Source: Victivallaceae bacterium (GTDB lineage Bacteria > Verrucomicrobiota > Lentisphaeria > Victivallales > Victivallaceae). From it: a stretch of 5,525 nt of DNA. Positions 1-5,525 of the stretch are shown here, one piece after another. Location of the stretch: NCBI GenBank assembly GCA_028717165.1, contig JAQUOK010000254.1:1-5525 (forward strand). The letters run 5' to 3'. Below the pieces are notes generated by a model, which was given only the letters and a program-made list of their open reading frames with translations, made no database searches and had not been told where the DNA came from. Position numbers and translations under genes: made by a program. Positions within the stretch are counted from its first letter, which is position 1, and each line of letters opens with the position of its first letter.

Positions 1-294
1 TATCCCGGCGCCGCGCCCGATGAAATTATAAATCATCTGTACGGTAATAGCCTGCGGCTGTTCGGAAACGCCTTCCTCGATAATGCCGTGGTCTCCGGCC
101 ATCAAGACGATGTTTTTCTGTTTTACCGCAGGAAACAGCGAGCGGGTCATGCCGGCTAAATCGACGGCAAGATCAAGCACTCTTCCCAATGCCCAGCGCG
201 GCATGGTCAGGTCGAGAATATGTTCTTCCGCCATCCGGCGGTGTTCCACTGACTGCGGTTCGATTTTACTGACGGTTTGTTCAAGCAGTTCCAT
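1..294 (-). CDS. cobT: CobT, nicotinate-nucleotide:dimethylbenzimidazole phosphoribosyltransferase, N-terminal part (cut by window edge)
   Basis: CobT transfers phosphoribose from nicotinate mononucleotide to 5,6-dimethylbenzimidazole, giving alpha-ribazole 5'-phosphate for the lower ligand of B12. It is a cytoplasmic enzyme. The first 98 residues are visible, about a quarter to a third of the usual ~350. The family hallmark is MAGDHGIIEEGVS at residues 65-77, followed by ITVQM at 83-87 and NFIGRGAGI at 90-98. The segment LTMPRWALGR (29-38) sits where most family members read LTKPPGSLGR, so this loop is divergent. Q79 also replaces the aromatic residue usually found before the proline after EGVS. 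The ATG overlaps the cobU stop by one base (TAATG), and an AAGGA lies 9 nt upstream, which supports the start. The catalytic glutamate of the family lies in the missing C-terminal part, so activity cannot be judged. The family call is firm. Confidence 0.93.
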   Translation of the reverse strand, partial: MELLEQTVSKIEPQSVEHRRMAEEHILDLTMPRWALGRVLDLAVDLAGMTRSLFPAVKQKNIVLMAGDHGIIEEGVSEQPQAITVQMIYNFIGRGAGI

Positions 295-860
295 TACGAA
301 TAATCCTTGTCCGGTTTTTGTTCATCTTTCAGAATCAACGGAATGCCGCAGGAAACCAGCATCACGCGATTGGCGAATTTTGCTATGCTCTGCGAACAGC
401 GCCCGGAGAGATCACGGAAAGTCCTTGCCGCCGGGTTGTCGGGAACGATACCCATGCCGACTTCGTTAATAACGAAAATAATGTTTCCGTCGAATCCGGC
501 GCAGATCTTTTTCAACTGCGCGCATCTGGCGCTTATATCGTCCTCGCTTATTTCCCGTCCTTTTTTATCCGCTTCGTAAAGCAGGTTGTTGATCCACAAA
601 GTCAGGCAGTCCACCAGGATAGTATCGTAACCGGAGGCTTTTTCTATAGCCCCGGCTAAATCGGTTTCCTCTTCTATGGTGTCCCAGCCGGCATTTTTGC
701 GCTGGAGCTTGTGGCGTTCCACGCGCGCGGCCATTTCGTCGTCAAATACCGGTGCGGTGGCAATATACGCCCGCGGGCCGGGAAAACCCGCCGCCAAAGC
801 TTCGGAGTAAGAACTTTTACCGCTCCTTGCCCCGCCGCTTATAAGTATCACATTCGCCAT
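294..860 (-). CDS. cobU: CobU, adenosylcobinamide kinase / adenosylcobinamide-phosphate guanylyltransferase
   Basis: This bifunctional cytoplasmic enzyme phosphorylates adenosylcobinamide and then transfers GMP to make adenosylcobinamide-GDP, the substrate of cobalamin synthase CobS. The 188-residue length is normal for the family. Visible motifs, in order: the P-loop GGARSGKSS (9-17); the YIATAP strand (32-37); the VERHKLQR segment (47-54), whose H50 matches the histidine guanylylated in Salmonella CobU; the Walker-B-like LVDCLTLWINNLL (82-94); and NEVGMGIVPDNPAARTFRDLSGR (132-154, split here as NEVGMGIVPDN and PAARTFRDLSGR). The protein ends in GIPLILK plus a short charged tail. An AAAGAGG lies 8 nt before the ATG. 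The gene follows cobC after a 32-nt gap, the longest in the cluster, and overlaps cobT by one base. No key residue appears to be missing. Confidence 0.97.
   Translation of the reverse strand: MANVILISGGARSGKSSYSEALAAGFPGPRAYIATAPVFDDEMAARVERHKLQRKNAGWDTIEEETDLAGAIEKASGYDTILVDCLTLWINNLLYEADKKGREISEDDISARCAQLKKICAGFDGNIIFVINEVGMGIVPDNPAARTFRDLSGRCSQSIAKFANRVMLVSCGIPLILKDEQKPDKDYS
304..308 (-). promoter_or_regulatory. Ribosome-binding site of cobT, inside the end of cobU
   Basis: AAGGA on the minus strand lies 9 nt before the cobT ATG at 294 and within the last codons of cobU. It supports the start that overlaps the cobU stop codon in the TAATG junction. Confidence 0.6.
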
Positions 861-868
861 TATCTCTA

Positions 869-875
869 CCTCTTT
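869..875 (-). promoter_or_regulatory. Ribosome-binding site of cobU
   Basis: AAAGAGG on the minus strand lies 8 nt before the cobU ATG at 860. It is the strongest Shine-Dalgarno match in the window, consistent with cobU being the only gene here separated from its upstream neighbour by more than a dozen bases. Confidence 0.65.
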
Positions 876-885
876 ATTATTTTTA

Positions 886-910
886 GACAGGATTAACAGG
901 ATAAAACAGG
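886..910 (+). repeat. Short tandem ACAGG motif, probable dispersed intergenic repeat, overlapping the 3' end of cobC
   Basis: On the plus strand ACAGG occurs three times at 887-891, 896-900 and 906-910, spaced 9 and 10 nt apart, and the first two are followed by AT-rich ATTA and ATAAA. From memory, very similar ACAGGATTAACAGGAT strings occur as scattered intergenic elements in some anaerobic deltaproteobacterial and PVC-group genomes; this cannot be verified here. The motif supplies the cobC stop codon (893-895) and its last few codons, then runs into the gap before cobU. It has no inverted-repeat structure that would suggest a terminator. Confidence 0.5.
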
Positions 911-1504
911 TTTTATATTTATTCCTTTCAGGATTCCGCAGCCGTTTTCAAAAAGGTCAAGAACGGTAACGGAGCCGCGATCGACTTTGAATGCCAACAT
1001 CCTGTCCCTGTTTATGCCTAAGACATTGCAGATGAAAGCGAGAATTACCCCGCCGTGCGCAAATACCATAATCCGGGAACCGGAAGATTCCAGCAGGGCC
1101 CGCTTAAAATTATCTATCCCGTTATGAAATTCTTCCGGATTGCTGCCGTTCGGGAAACAGAAACCGTTTGAAGGCATGGTCCAGTCATGTACTTCAGCAG
1201 GGTATTCCGCATTTATTTCCGCAAAAGTTTTTCCTTCCCAGTCGCCGAAATCTATTTCCCGGAGCCGGTTGTCATAACGGACTTTTTTGAGTTTTTCCGC
1301 CGGCAGGGCGGTTTCCAGCGTTTGCCGCGCCCGGAGCTGGGGACTGGCAAAAATATGATCACAATCCAATGAGGACAGATATTTCCCGAGCGCTTCGGCT
1401 TCCCTGAAACCTTGTGCGGAAAGCGGCACATCCGTCGCCCCGATATAACAATTGTCGTATTCCGGTTCTATGGAACCGTGCCGGATAAGGATTATTTCTT
1501 TCAT
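893..1504 (-). CDS. cobC: CobC, alpha-ribazole-5'-phosphate phosphatase (histidine phosphatase family)
   Basis: This is a histidine (phosphoglycerate mutase-like) phosphatase of 203 residues. In B12 operons such proteins remove the phosphate from alpha-ribazole 5'-phosphate or from adenosylcobalamin 5'-phosphate. The fold's signature is complete: LIRHG (6-10) with the phospho-accepting H9; SPQLRARQT (54-62) with R58; LREIDFGDWEG (81-91) with the likely acid E83; and VFAHGG (147-152) with the second catalytic histidine H150. The start is set at 1504 because LIRHG must lie close to the N-terminus and because this ATG overlaps the cbiB stop in an ATGA junction. An in-frame ATG at 1633 would add 43 residues lying inside cbiB and is unlikely. 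The ribosome-binding site is weak (GGTG, 5 nt upstream), which suggests coupling to cbiB translation. The last few residues (PVLSC) and the stop are encoded by the ACAGG repeat at 887-910. The substrate is inferred from context, since the sequence alone shows only the phosphatase family. Confidence 0.9.
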   Translation of the reverse strand: MKEIILIRHGSIEPEYDNCYIGATDVPLSAQGFREAEALGKYLSSLDCDHIFASPQLRARQTLETALPAEKLKKVRYDNRLREIDFGDWEGKTFAEINAEYPAEVHDWTMPSNGFCFPNGSNPEEFHNGIDNFKRALLESSGSRIMVFAHGGVILAFICNVLGINRDRMLAFKVDRGSVTVLDLFENGCGILKGINIKPVLSC

Positions 1505-2463
1505 AAGATCACCGCCGTGAGCATCAGCGCGCTGAAGATGACGGCGGCCAGTACCGCCAGTTTTTTCGCCTGTCCGATATGGTTTATATTTAATTCCGAA
1601 TGTTTGATTCCCCAGTAAGGATATTGTTTCCATTCGCCTTTATAACGGGTCGGCCCTCCGAGCTGAACTCCGAGAGCCCCGGCAAAGGCCGCCATTCCCC
1701 AGCACGAATTAGGGCTCGGGTGTTTTTTGCGGTCGCGCCAGGCGCAGCGCACGGCATCAGCGGCGCGCAGGCCGGATATCGAAGCGCCGAAATATATTGC
1801 GACCAGCGTCAGCCGGGCCGGAATATAATTCAAAATATCATCGAGCCGGGCCGGAAAAGTCCCAAATCGCCGATAGCGTTTGTTCTTATAGCCGAAAGTC
1901 GCATCAAGGGTGTTCGCCGCCCGGTAGAATACTGCCGCGGCGGCGGCTCCTGCGGCGCCGCCGCAATACCAGCCCAAAGCGGCCCAGAATATTGCGGCAG
2001 TGACTCCGTCGATGATGTTCTCGCCGATGCTTTCCAGGCAGGAACGGATAATTCCCTGTTCATCCAGGATATCCGTATCCCGGCTGACGATCATTGCGGT
2101 TTTACGTCTGGCTTTGTCGAGATTGCCCATTTTCAGGGGTTTTTCAACCGCTTTCGCATGGATCAGCAGGCTTTTCAGGGCAATGGAAATATACACGCAG
2201 AAAACGGCCGCCGCAATTCCGGCGGCACAGCTGACCGTGCCGAATATCTTTACCAGCGAATAGGCCGCTCCCGTGAATATCAGCGCAACCGTCAGCGAGC
2301 AGAACATTCCGGCGGTAAATTCATTTTTAACCGTTTTTCGCACAGGTTTTTCCAGTTTGAGCGCCATTCCTCCGATCAGCGCAACCGGATGAAAGGACAC
2401 CCGCGGATCCCCGAAAATCCAGTCAAGCAAAAACGCTCCGAAAATTATATACGCTAGTTCCAT
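1501..2463 (-). CDS. cbiB: CbiB, adenosylcobinamide-phosphate synthase (membrane protein)
   Basis: CbiB is an inner-membrane protein that attaches (R)-1-amino-2-propanol phosphate to adenosylcobyric acid, giving adenosylcobinamide phosphate. The 320-residue length is typical. Family motifs in order: LLDWIFGDP and HPVALIG near the N-terminus (12-31); SLLIHAKAVEKPL (98-110); IVSRDTDILDE (125-135); ESIGENIIDGV (144-154); YRAANTLDATFGYKN (180-194); ARLDDILNYIPARLT (205-219); and HPSPNSCWGMAAFAGALG (248-265). Hydrophobic stretches suitable for membrane spans lie near residues 1-18, 52-75, 79-103, 155-180, 215-235 and 300-319. Two small departures from the usual pattern are DGVTAAIF (most members have a proline after the alanine) and SPNSCWGMAA (usually glycine where C254 is). 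The start is preceded by AAAGG at 6 nt, embedded in the last codons of the upstream fusion gene; only one base separates the two genes. The stop overlaps the cobC start. Confidence 0.96.
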   Translation of the reverse strand: MELAYIIFGAFLLDWIFGDPRVSFHPVALIGGMALKLEKPVRKTVKNEFTAGMFCSLTVALIFTGAAYSLVKIFGTVSCAAGIAAAVFCVYISIALKSLLIHAKAVEKPLKMGNLDKARRKTAMIVSRDTDILDEQGIIRSCLESIGENIIDGVTAAIFWAALGWYCGGAAGAAAAAVFYRAANTLDATFGYKNKRYRRFGTFPARLDDILNYIPARLTLVAIYFGASISGLRAADAVRCAWRDRKKHPSPNSCWGMAAFAGALGVQLGGPTRYKGEWKQYPYWGIKHSELNINHIGQAKKLAVLAAVIFSALMLTAVIL

Positions 2464-2464
2464 T

Positions 2465-5035
2465 TTAAGCCTTTGAGCCCATTATTTTATAGATTTTGTC
2501 CATATCAACGCTGTTTCTCACGTGGTCGGCGAGCCGGTTCATGGCCTCGTCAATATCAAATGCGGCCTGTACCTTTCCAAGCGGCTTGAGGCCGCGGTCA
2601 AGCCGGATCATGTCGATGAACTGCCGCCGGAAATTATCTTCGTCAAAGACGCCGTGCAGATAACTGAGCCAGATTCTGCCCGCGGCAAAGCCGACCGCTT
2701 CGCCGCTCTCCGAACGCATGCTTACCAGATTGACGGACGGATAAACGGTTTTGCCGTGATGAATTTCGTAACCGCTCACTTTTTCGCCGGAATCACAAAG
2801 TACCGCTTTTGTCTGGCTCAGGCATTTGTCCGCTTCCAGCACGGTTGTCAGTGGCAACAGGTTGAAACCTTCGGTTTCCGTTTGTGACGATTCCAGGCCA
2901 AGCGGGTCTCGGATAATTTTCCCGGCCATCTGGAGCCCGCCGCAGATTCCTGCGAACCAGGCGCCGTTTTCGACCTGCCGGAGGATCGCTTCCGCCATGC
3001 CGCGCTCTTTCAGGGAAAGCAGGTCGCCGATCACGTTTTTGCTGCCGGGCATAATTATCATGTCGGGATTACCGAGTTCGCGGACGTGGCGGACTTTCCT
3101 TATTTTGACGTCCGGTTCTATTTCGAAAGGGTTGAAATCGGTAAAGTTTGAAATATGCTGAAGTTCGATCAGGGCGAAATCAAGCGTTTTGCCGAATTTG
3201 GCGCAGGAACGGGTCAGCGCGAATGCTGCCGAGTCTTCTTCCGGAATACCCATATCATGCAGATAAGGTATGACTCCGAGTATCGGTTTGCCGGTAAAAT
3301 TCTCCACATAATCATGTGCGTCTTTCAGCAACGCCGCGTCGCCGCGAAATTTATTCACCAGAAAACCTTTTAAAAGTTCGCGTTCCCAAGGCAGGAAAGT
3401 TTCGAGCGTCCCGATAAATGCGGCGTAAGTCCCGCCCCGGTCGATATCCCCGGCCAGCAACACCGGGCTTTGGGCATAACGGGCCATATTCATATTGACG
3501 ATGTCATATTTCTTCAGGTTCATTTCGCCGGGGCTTCCGGCCCCTTCGAGAATAACCGCGTCATAATCCGCCGCCAGTGAATCATAGGCAGCTTTTACCT
3601 CGGTAAATAAATTCCGTTTCCTTGAAAAATATTCCTTCGCCTCCATATTGGCTAGCGGTTTGCCCATCAGGATTACCTGACAGCCGGTGTCGGTAGAAGG
3701 TTTCAGCAGAACCGGGTTCATCCTGACGTCCGGCGCGAGGCGACACGCCTGCGCCTGCACCGCCTGGGCGCGGCCGATTTCGCAGCCGTCCGCGGTAACG
3801 AATGAATTCAATGCCATATTCTGGGACTTGAACGGCGCCACGTTATAGCCGTCCTGCAGCAGGATACGGCAGAAAGCGGAAACGAGGACGCTTTTCCCGG
3901 CATTGGAACAGGTTCCCTGGATCATCAGGGATAAGGATTTCATTTTGTGTTTGAAAAAGAATGTTTTATTTTCATTTTCCGTATTTAAAACCTGTTTCAG
4001 GGAATTAACGAGGTAATCATTTTCATCTTCGTTCCTGACCGCGACCCTGAAAAAACGGGAGTCGAGACCTTTAAAACTGCCGCAGTCCCGGACAGCGATA
4101 TGATATTCCCTGAGCAGTCGTTTATAAACGGGCTTTTTTCCTTCCGGAAGTTTGCACAGCAGGTAATTGGCGATGCCGGGAAAAACTTTCAGGCCGAGAG
4201 CCGCCAGTTGTCCGGCGAGTTTTTCCCGGAGCGGCTTGATCAGATCAAGAGTTTCTTTGGTATATTCCTGCGTTTCAGTCAGGATTTTTTGCCCTACAGC
4301 CTGGGCAATGGAATTTACCGACCATGGCGGGAGCTGTTCCCTAATAAGGGCGGTATTTTTTTCGGAAGCGAATGCCAAGCCGAGCCGCAATCCCGGAACT
4401 GCGAAAAATTTAGTCAGCGAACGCAGGATGATCGCATTTTGCGGCAACTCCGGGAGCAGGGAAAATCCATCTCCGCAAAAAGCAGCGAAAGCTTCGTCAA
4501 TGACAAAAACCGCTTCAGGGCGTTCGCTTACCAGCCTGAGCAGGCTGACTTTATCCATTGCTGTTCCGGACGGATTTCCGGGGTGTCCGATAAAGACCAG
4601 CATTCCGGGCTTGATTCCGGCGCGGAGTTTTTCATAATCCGGCGAAAAATCCGCAGTTTCATCCATGTCCGGATAATTCACTTCGAGCCCGGCCAATCTG
4701 CAGGCGTTTTCATAATCGGCATAGGACGGAACCGGGATCAGGGCTTTTTCAAGCCTGAGCGCCCGGGGAACGGCATAGATCAGTTCTTCCGAACCGTTGG
4801 CGGCGGTAACGCATGATTCAGTAAGGCCGAAAACCTGCGCGGCGGTACGGACCAGGCGTTCCGCGCGGGGATCGGGATAATGCGCAATGTTTTCCAGTGA
4901 GCGGCTGACGTCGGGACGGAAAAATTCCGGCGGCCCCAGCGGATTTATACTGGCGCTGAAATCAAGTATCTGTTCAGGAGCGCAGCCGCTTTCCGCCGCC
5001 AGCTTATATATGTTTCCTCCATGGGCGTTATTCAT
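2465..5035 (-). CDS. CobD-CobQ fusion: threonine-phosphate decarboxylase joined to adenosylcobyric acid synthase
   Basis: This 856-residue protein combines two complete B12 enzymes. Residues 1 to about 350 are CobD, a PLP-dependent class I/II aminotransferase-fold decarboxylase that turns L-threonine O-3-phosphate into (R)-1-amino-2-propanol phosphate. Its marks are HGGN (5-8), ILDFSASINPLGPP (23-36), HPGNPSGT (151-158), IDEAF (179-183), SLTKFFAVPGLRLG (206-219) with the likely PLP lysine K209, and FFRVAVRN (328-335). Residues 351-364 are a polar, Lys/Phe-rich linker. Residues 365-856 (492 residues, full length) are CobQ/CbiP, the ATP- and glutamine-dependent enzyme that amidates the corrin side chains. 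It shows GTCSNAGKS (374-382), PFKSQNMALNS (401-411), EGAGSPGEMNL (497-507), GDIDRGG (529-535), MPGSKN (662-667), the glutamine-amidotransferase nucleophile C698 in GICGGLQMAG (696-705), and YLHGVF (792-797) with H794. The start at 5035 has AAGG 8 nt upstream. Both products feed CbiB, encoded one base downstream. Both halves look intact; cobD/cobQ would be the separate gene names. Confidence 0.95.
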   Translation of the reverse strand: MNNAHGGNIYKLAAESGCAPEQILDFSASINPLGPPEFFRPDVSRSLENIAHYPDPRAERLVRTAAQVFGLTESCVTAANGSEELIYAVPRALRLEKALIPVPSYADYENACRLAGLEVNYPDMDETADFSPDYEKLRAGIKPGMLVFIGHPGNPSGTAMDKVSLLRLVSERPEAVFVIDEAFAAFCGDGFSLLPELPQNAIILRSLTKFFAVPGLRLGLAFASEKNTALIREQLPPWSVNSIAQAVGQKILTETQEYTKETLDLIKPLREKLAGQLAALGLKVFPGIANYLLCKLPEGKKPVYKRLLREYHIAVRDCGSFKGLDSRFFRVAVRNEDENDYLVNSLKQVLNTENENKTFFFKHKMKSLSLMIQGTCSNAGKSVLVSAFCRILLQDGYNVAPFKSQNMALNSFVTADGCEIGRAQAVQAQACRLAPDVRMNPVLLKPSTDTGCQVILMGKPLANMEAKEYFSRKRNLFTEVKAAYDSLAADYDAVILEGAGSPGEMNLKKYDIVNMNMARYAQSPVLLAGDIDRGGTYAAFIGTLETFLPWERELLKGFLVNKFRGDAALLKDAHDYVENFTGKPILGVIPYLHDMGIPEEDSAAFALTRSCAKFGKTLDFALIELQHISNFTDFNPFEIEPDVKIRKVRHVRELGNPDMIIMPGSKNVIGDLLSLKERGMAEAILRQVENGAWFAGICGGLQMAGKIIRDPLGLESSQTETEGFNLLPLTTVLEADKCLSQTKAVLCDSGEKVSGYEIHHGKTVYPSVNLVSMRSESGEAVGFAAGRIWLSYLHGVFDEDNFRRQFIDMIRLDRGLKPLGKVQAAFDIDEAMNRLADHVRNSVDMDKIYKIMGSKA
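2470..2474 (-). promoter_or_regulatory. Ribosome-binding site of cbiB, inside the end of the fusion gene
   Basis: AAAGG on the minus strand, 6 nt before the cbiB ATG at 2463, is formed by the last sense codons of the cobD-cobQ gene. With only one base between stop and start, translation of the two genes is probably coupled. Confidence 0.6.
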
Positions 5036-5043
5036 ATCTGAAA

Positions 5044-5047
5044 CCTT
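5044..5047 (-). promoter_or_regulatory. Ribosome-binding site of the cobD-cobQ fusion
   Basis: AAGG on the minus strand lies 8 nt before the ATG at 5035 and directly follows the TAA stop of the ABC ATPase gene (TAA then AAGG). It supports this start and indicates that the fusion is translated from the same transcript as the transporter gene. Confidence 0.6.
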
Positions 5048-5525
5048 TTACAGATCCGGCAGTATTTGGGGAATACCGTTCTTAACGGTAACTTCAATAT
5101 CGCAGTCATAGGCCTGTTTTATCAGGTGCGGTTCTATTACTTCGGAAGCTGCCCCGCCGGCAATGACTTTGCCGCGGTATAGCAAAATCAGGCTGTCGCA
5201 ATAGCGAGCCATTAATTCTATATCGTGCGAGATCACCATAACCGCAATACCTCGTCCCTGCAAGGTTTTCAGTATCCGCATTAATTTTATTTTGTGACCG
5301 AGGTCAAGCGCCGCGGTCGGTTCATCGAGCAGGAGCAGTTCCGGCTCCTGCGCCAGGGCTGAGGCGATGACGGTTCTCTGGCGTTCGCCCCCGCTGAGCT
5401 GGTTGAAACGGCTGCTGCGCAGATCCCGCAGATCCATTTCGGATAGAGCCTGCTCCACAATTTCATGGTCATGGCGGCGGAGCGGAGAAAAAAGCGGCAG
5501 ACGCGACGTCCGGCCCATTTCGACC
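5048..5525 (-). CDS. ABC transporter ATP-binding protein, BtuD/FhuC type, C-terminal part (cut by window edge)
   Basis: This is the C-terminal part of an ATPase that would power import of a corrinoid, siderophore or other metal chelate across the inner membrane. The reading frame is open to the right edge, so the 5' end, Walker A and Q-loop are outside the window. The ATG at 5518 is very probably internal: the VEMGR segment there matches the conserved V-x-x-GR stretch found roughly 85-95 residues into ATPases of this type. Counting that Met as residue 1, the signature LSGGERQR is at 41-48, Walker B LLLLDEP at 61-67, the D-loop ALDLGH at 70-75 and the H-loop VISHD at 95-99. A C-terminal strand region (RGKVIAGGAASEVI) is also typical. 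The stop lies 12 nt before the cobD-cobQ start. Linkage to B12 genes favours cobalamin or cobinamide uptake, but iron-chelate ATPases are very similar, so no gene symbol is given. Confidence 0.9.
   Translation of the reverse strand, partial: VEMGRTSRLPLFSPLRRHDHEIVEQALSEMDLRDLRSSRFNQLSGGERQRTVIASALAQEPELLLLDEPTAALDLGHKIKLMRILKTLQGRGIAVMVISHDIELMARYCDSLILLYRGKVIAGGAASEVIEPHLIKQAYDCDIEVTVKNGIPQILPDL

Noticed and set aside
861..892. Possible terminator or promoter between cobC and cobU
   Set aside because: The 32-nt gap holds no inverted repeat followed by a T-run in the minus-strand direction and no convincing -35/-10 pair; it contains only the end of the repeat motif and the cobU ribosome-binding site.
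1505..1633. N-terminal extension of cobC to an upstream in-frame ATG
   Set aside because: The extra 43 residues overlap cbiB, look like no domain, and would push LIRHG away from its normal N-terminal place; the ATGA junction at 1501-1504 is the natural start.
1600..2457. Long open frame (285 codons) on the plus strand opposite cbiB
   Set aside because: It mirrors cbiB, has no recognisable domain, is rich in Arg/Gly/Ser as expected from an antisense frame, and would contradict the clear CbiB motifs on the other strand.
3986..3997. A 12-base match (minus strand AAACAGGTTTTA) to bases 904-915 next to the ACAGG motif
   Set aside because: It is short, lacks the tandem ACAGG units and lies in the coding end of the CobD domain (KQVLN), so chance similarity in AT-rich sequence is the simpler explanation.
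4100..4816. Plus-strand open frame (238 codons) opposite the CobD half of the fusion
   Set aside because: It is antisense to strongly conserved CobD motifs and its translation shows no family features.

Overview
All six coding regions lie on the minus strand and are read from the right edge of the window to the left. They form one tightly packed cluster for the late steps of adenosylcobalamin (vitamin B12) synthesis, with corrinoid or metal-chelate uptake at its upstream end. In transcription order: the C-terminal part of a BtuD/FhuC-type ABC ATPase (5048-5525, cut by the window edge); a CobD-CobQ fusion protein (2465-5035); CbiB (1501-2463); the alpha-ribazole-phosphate phosphatase CobC (893-1504); CobU (294-860); and the N-terminal 98 residues of CobT (1-294, cut by the window edge).

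The genes work together as follows. The CobQ half of the fusion amidates the adenosylated corrin ring to adenosylcobyric acid. The CobD half decarboxylates L-threonine phosphate to (R)-1-amino-2-propanol phosphate. CbiB, encoded next, joins these two products. CobU activates the resulting cobinamide (phosphate) with GTP, CobT makes alpha-ribazole phosphate from dimethylbenzimidazole, and CobC removes the phosphate. CobS (cobalamin synthase), CbiA, the corrin adenosyltransferase and the transporter permease and binding protein are not visible; they may lie outside the window.

Junctions are very tight: 12 nt, 1 nt, a 4-nt ATGA overlap, 32 nt, and a 1-nt TAATG overlap. This fits a single transcript with translational coupling. 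No internal promoter, terminator or riboswitch is apparent; any cobalamin riboswitch would be expected upstream of the right edge. There is no gene-free stretch over 32 nt.

Two things stand out. One is the in-frame CobD-CobQ fusion, with a strikingly AT-rich linker and no obvious internal ribosome-binding site. The other is a short ACAGG-containing tandem motif that covers the end of cobC and resembles a dispersed intergenic repeat I recall from several anaerobic and PVC-group genomes.

The organism is a bacterium with roughly balanced base composition. The repeat and the CobT motif variant hint at an anaerobic lineage such as Lentisphaerota or a related PVC group, or a deltaproteobacterium, but this placement is a weak inference from memory. 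The content is recognisable B12 metabolism, not a wholly new system.
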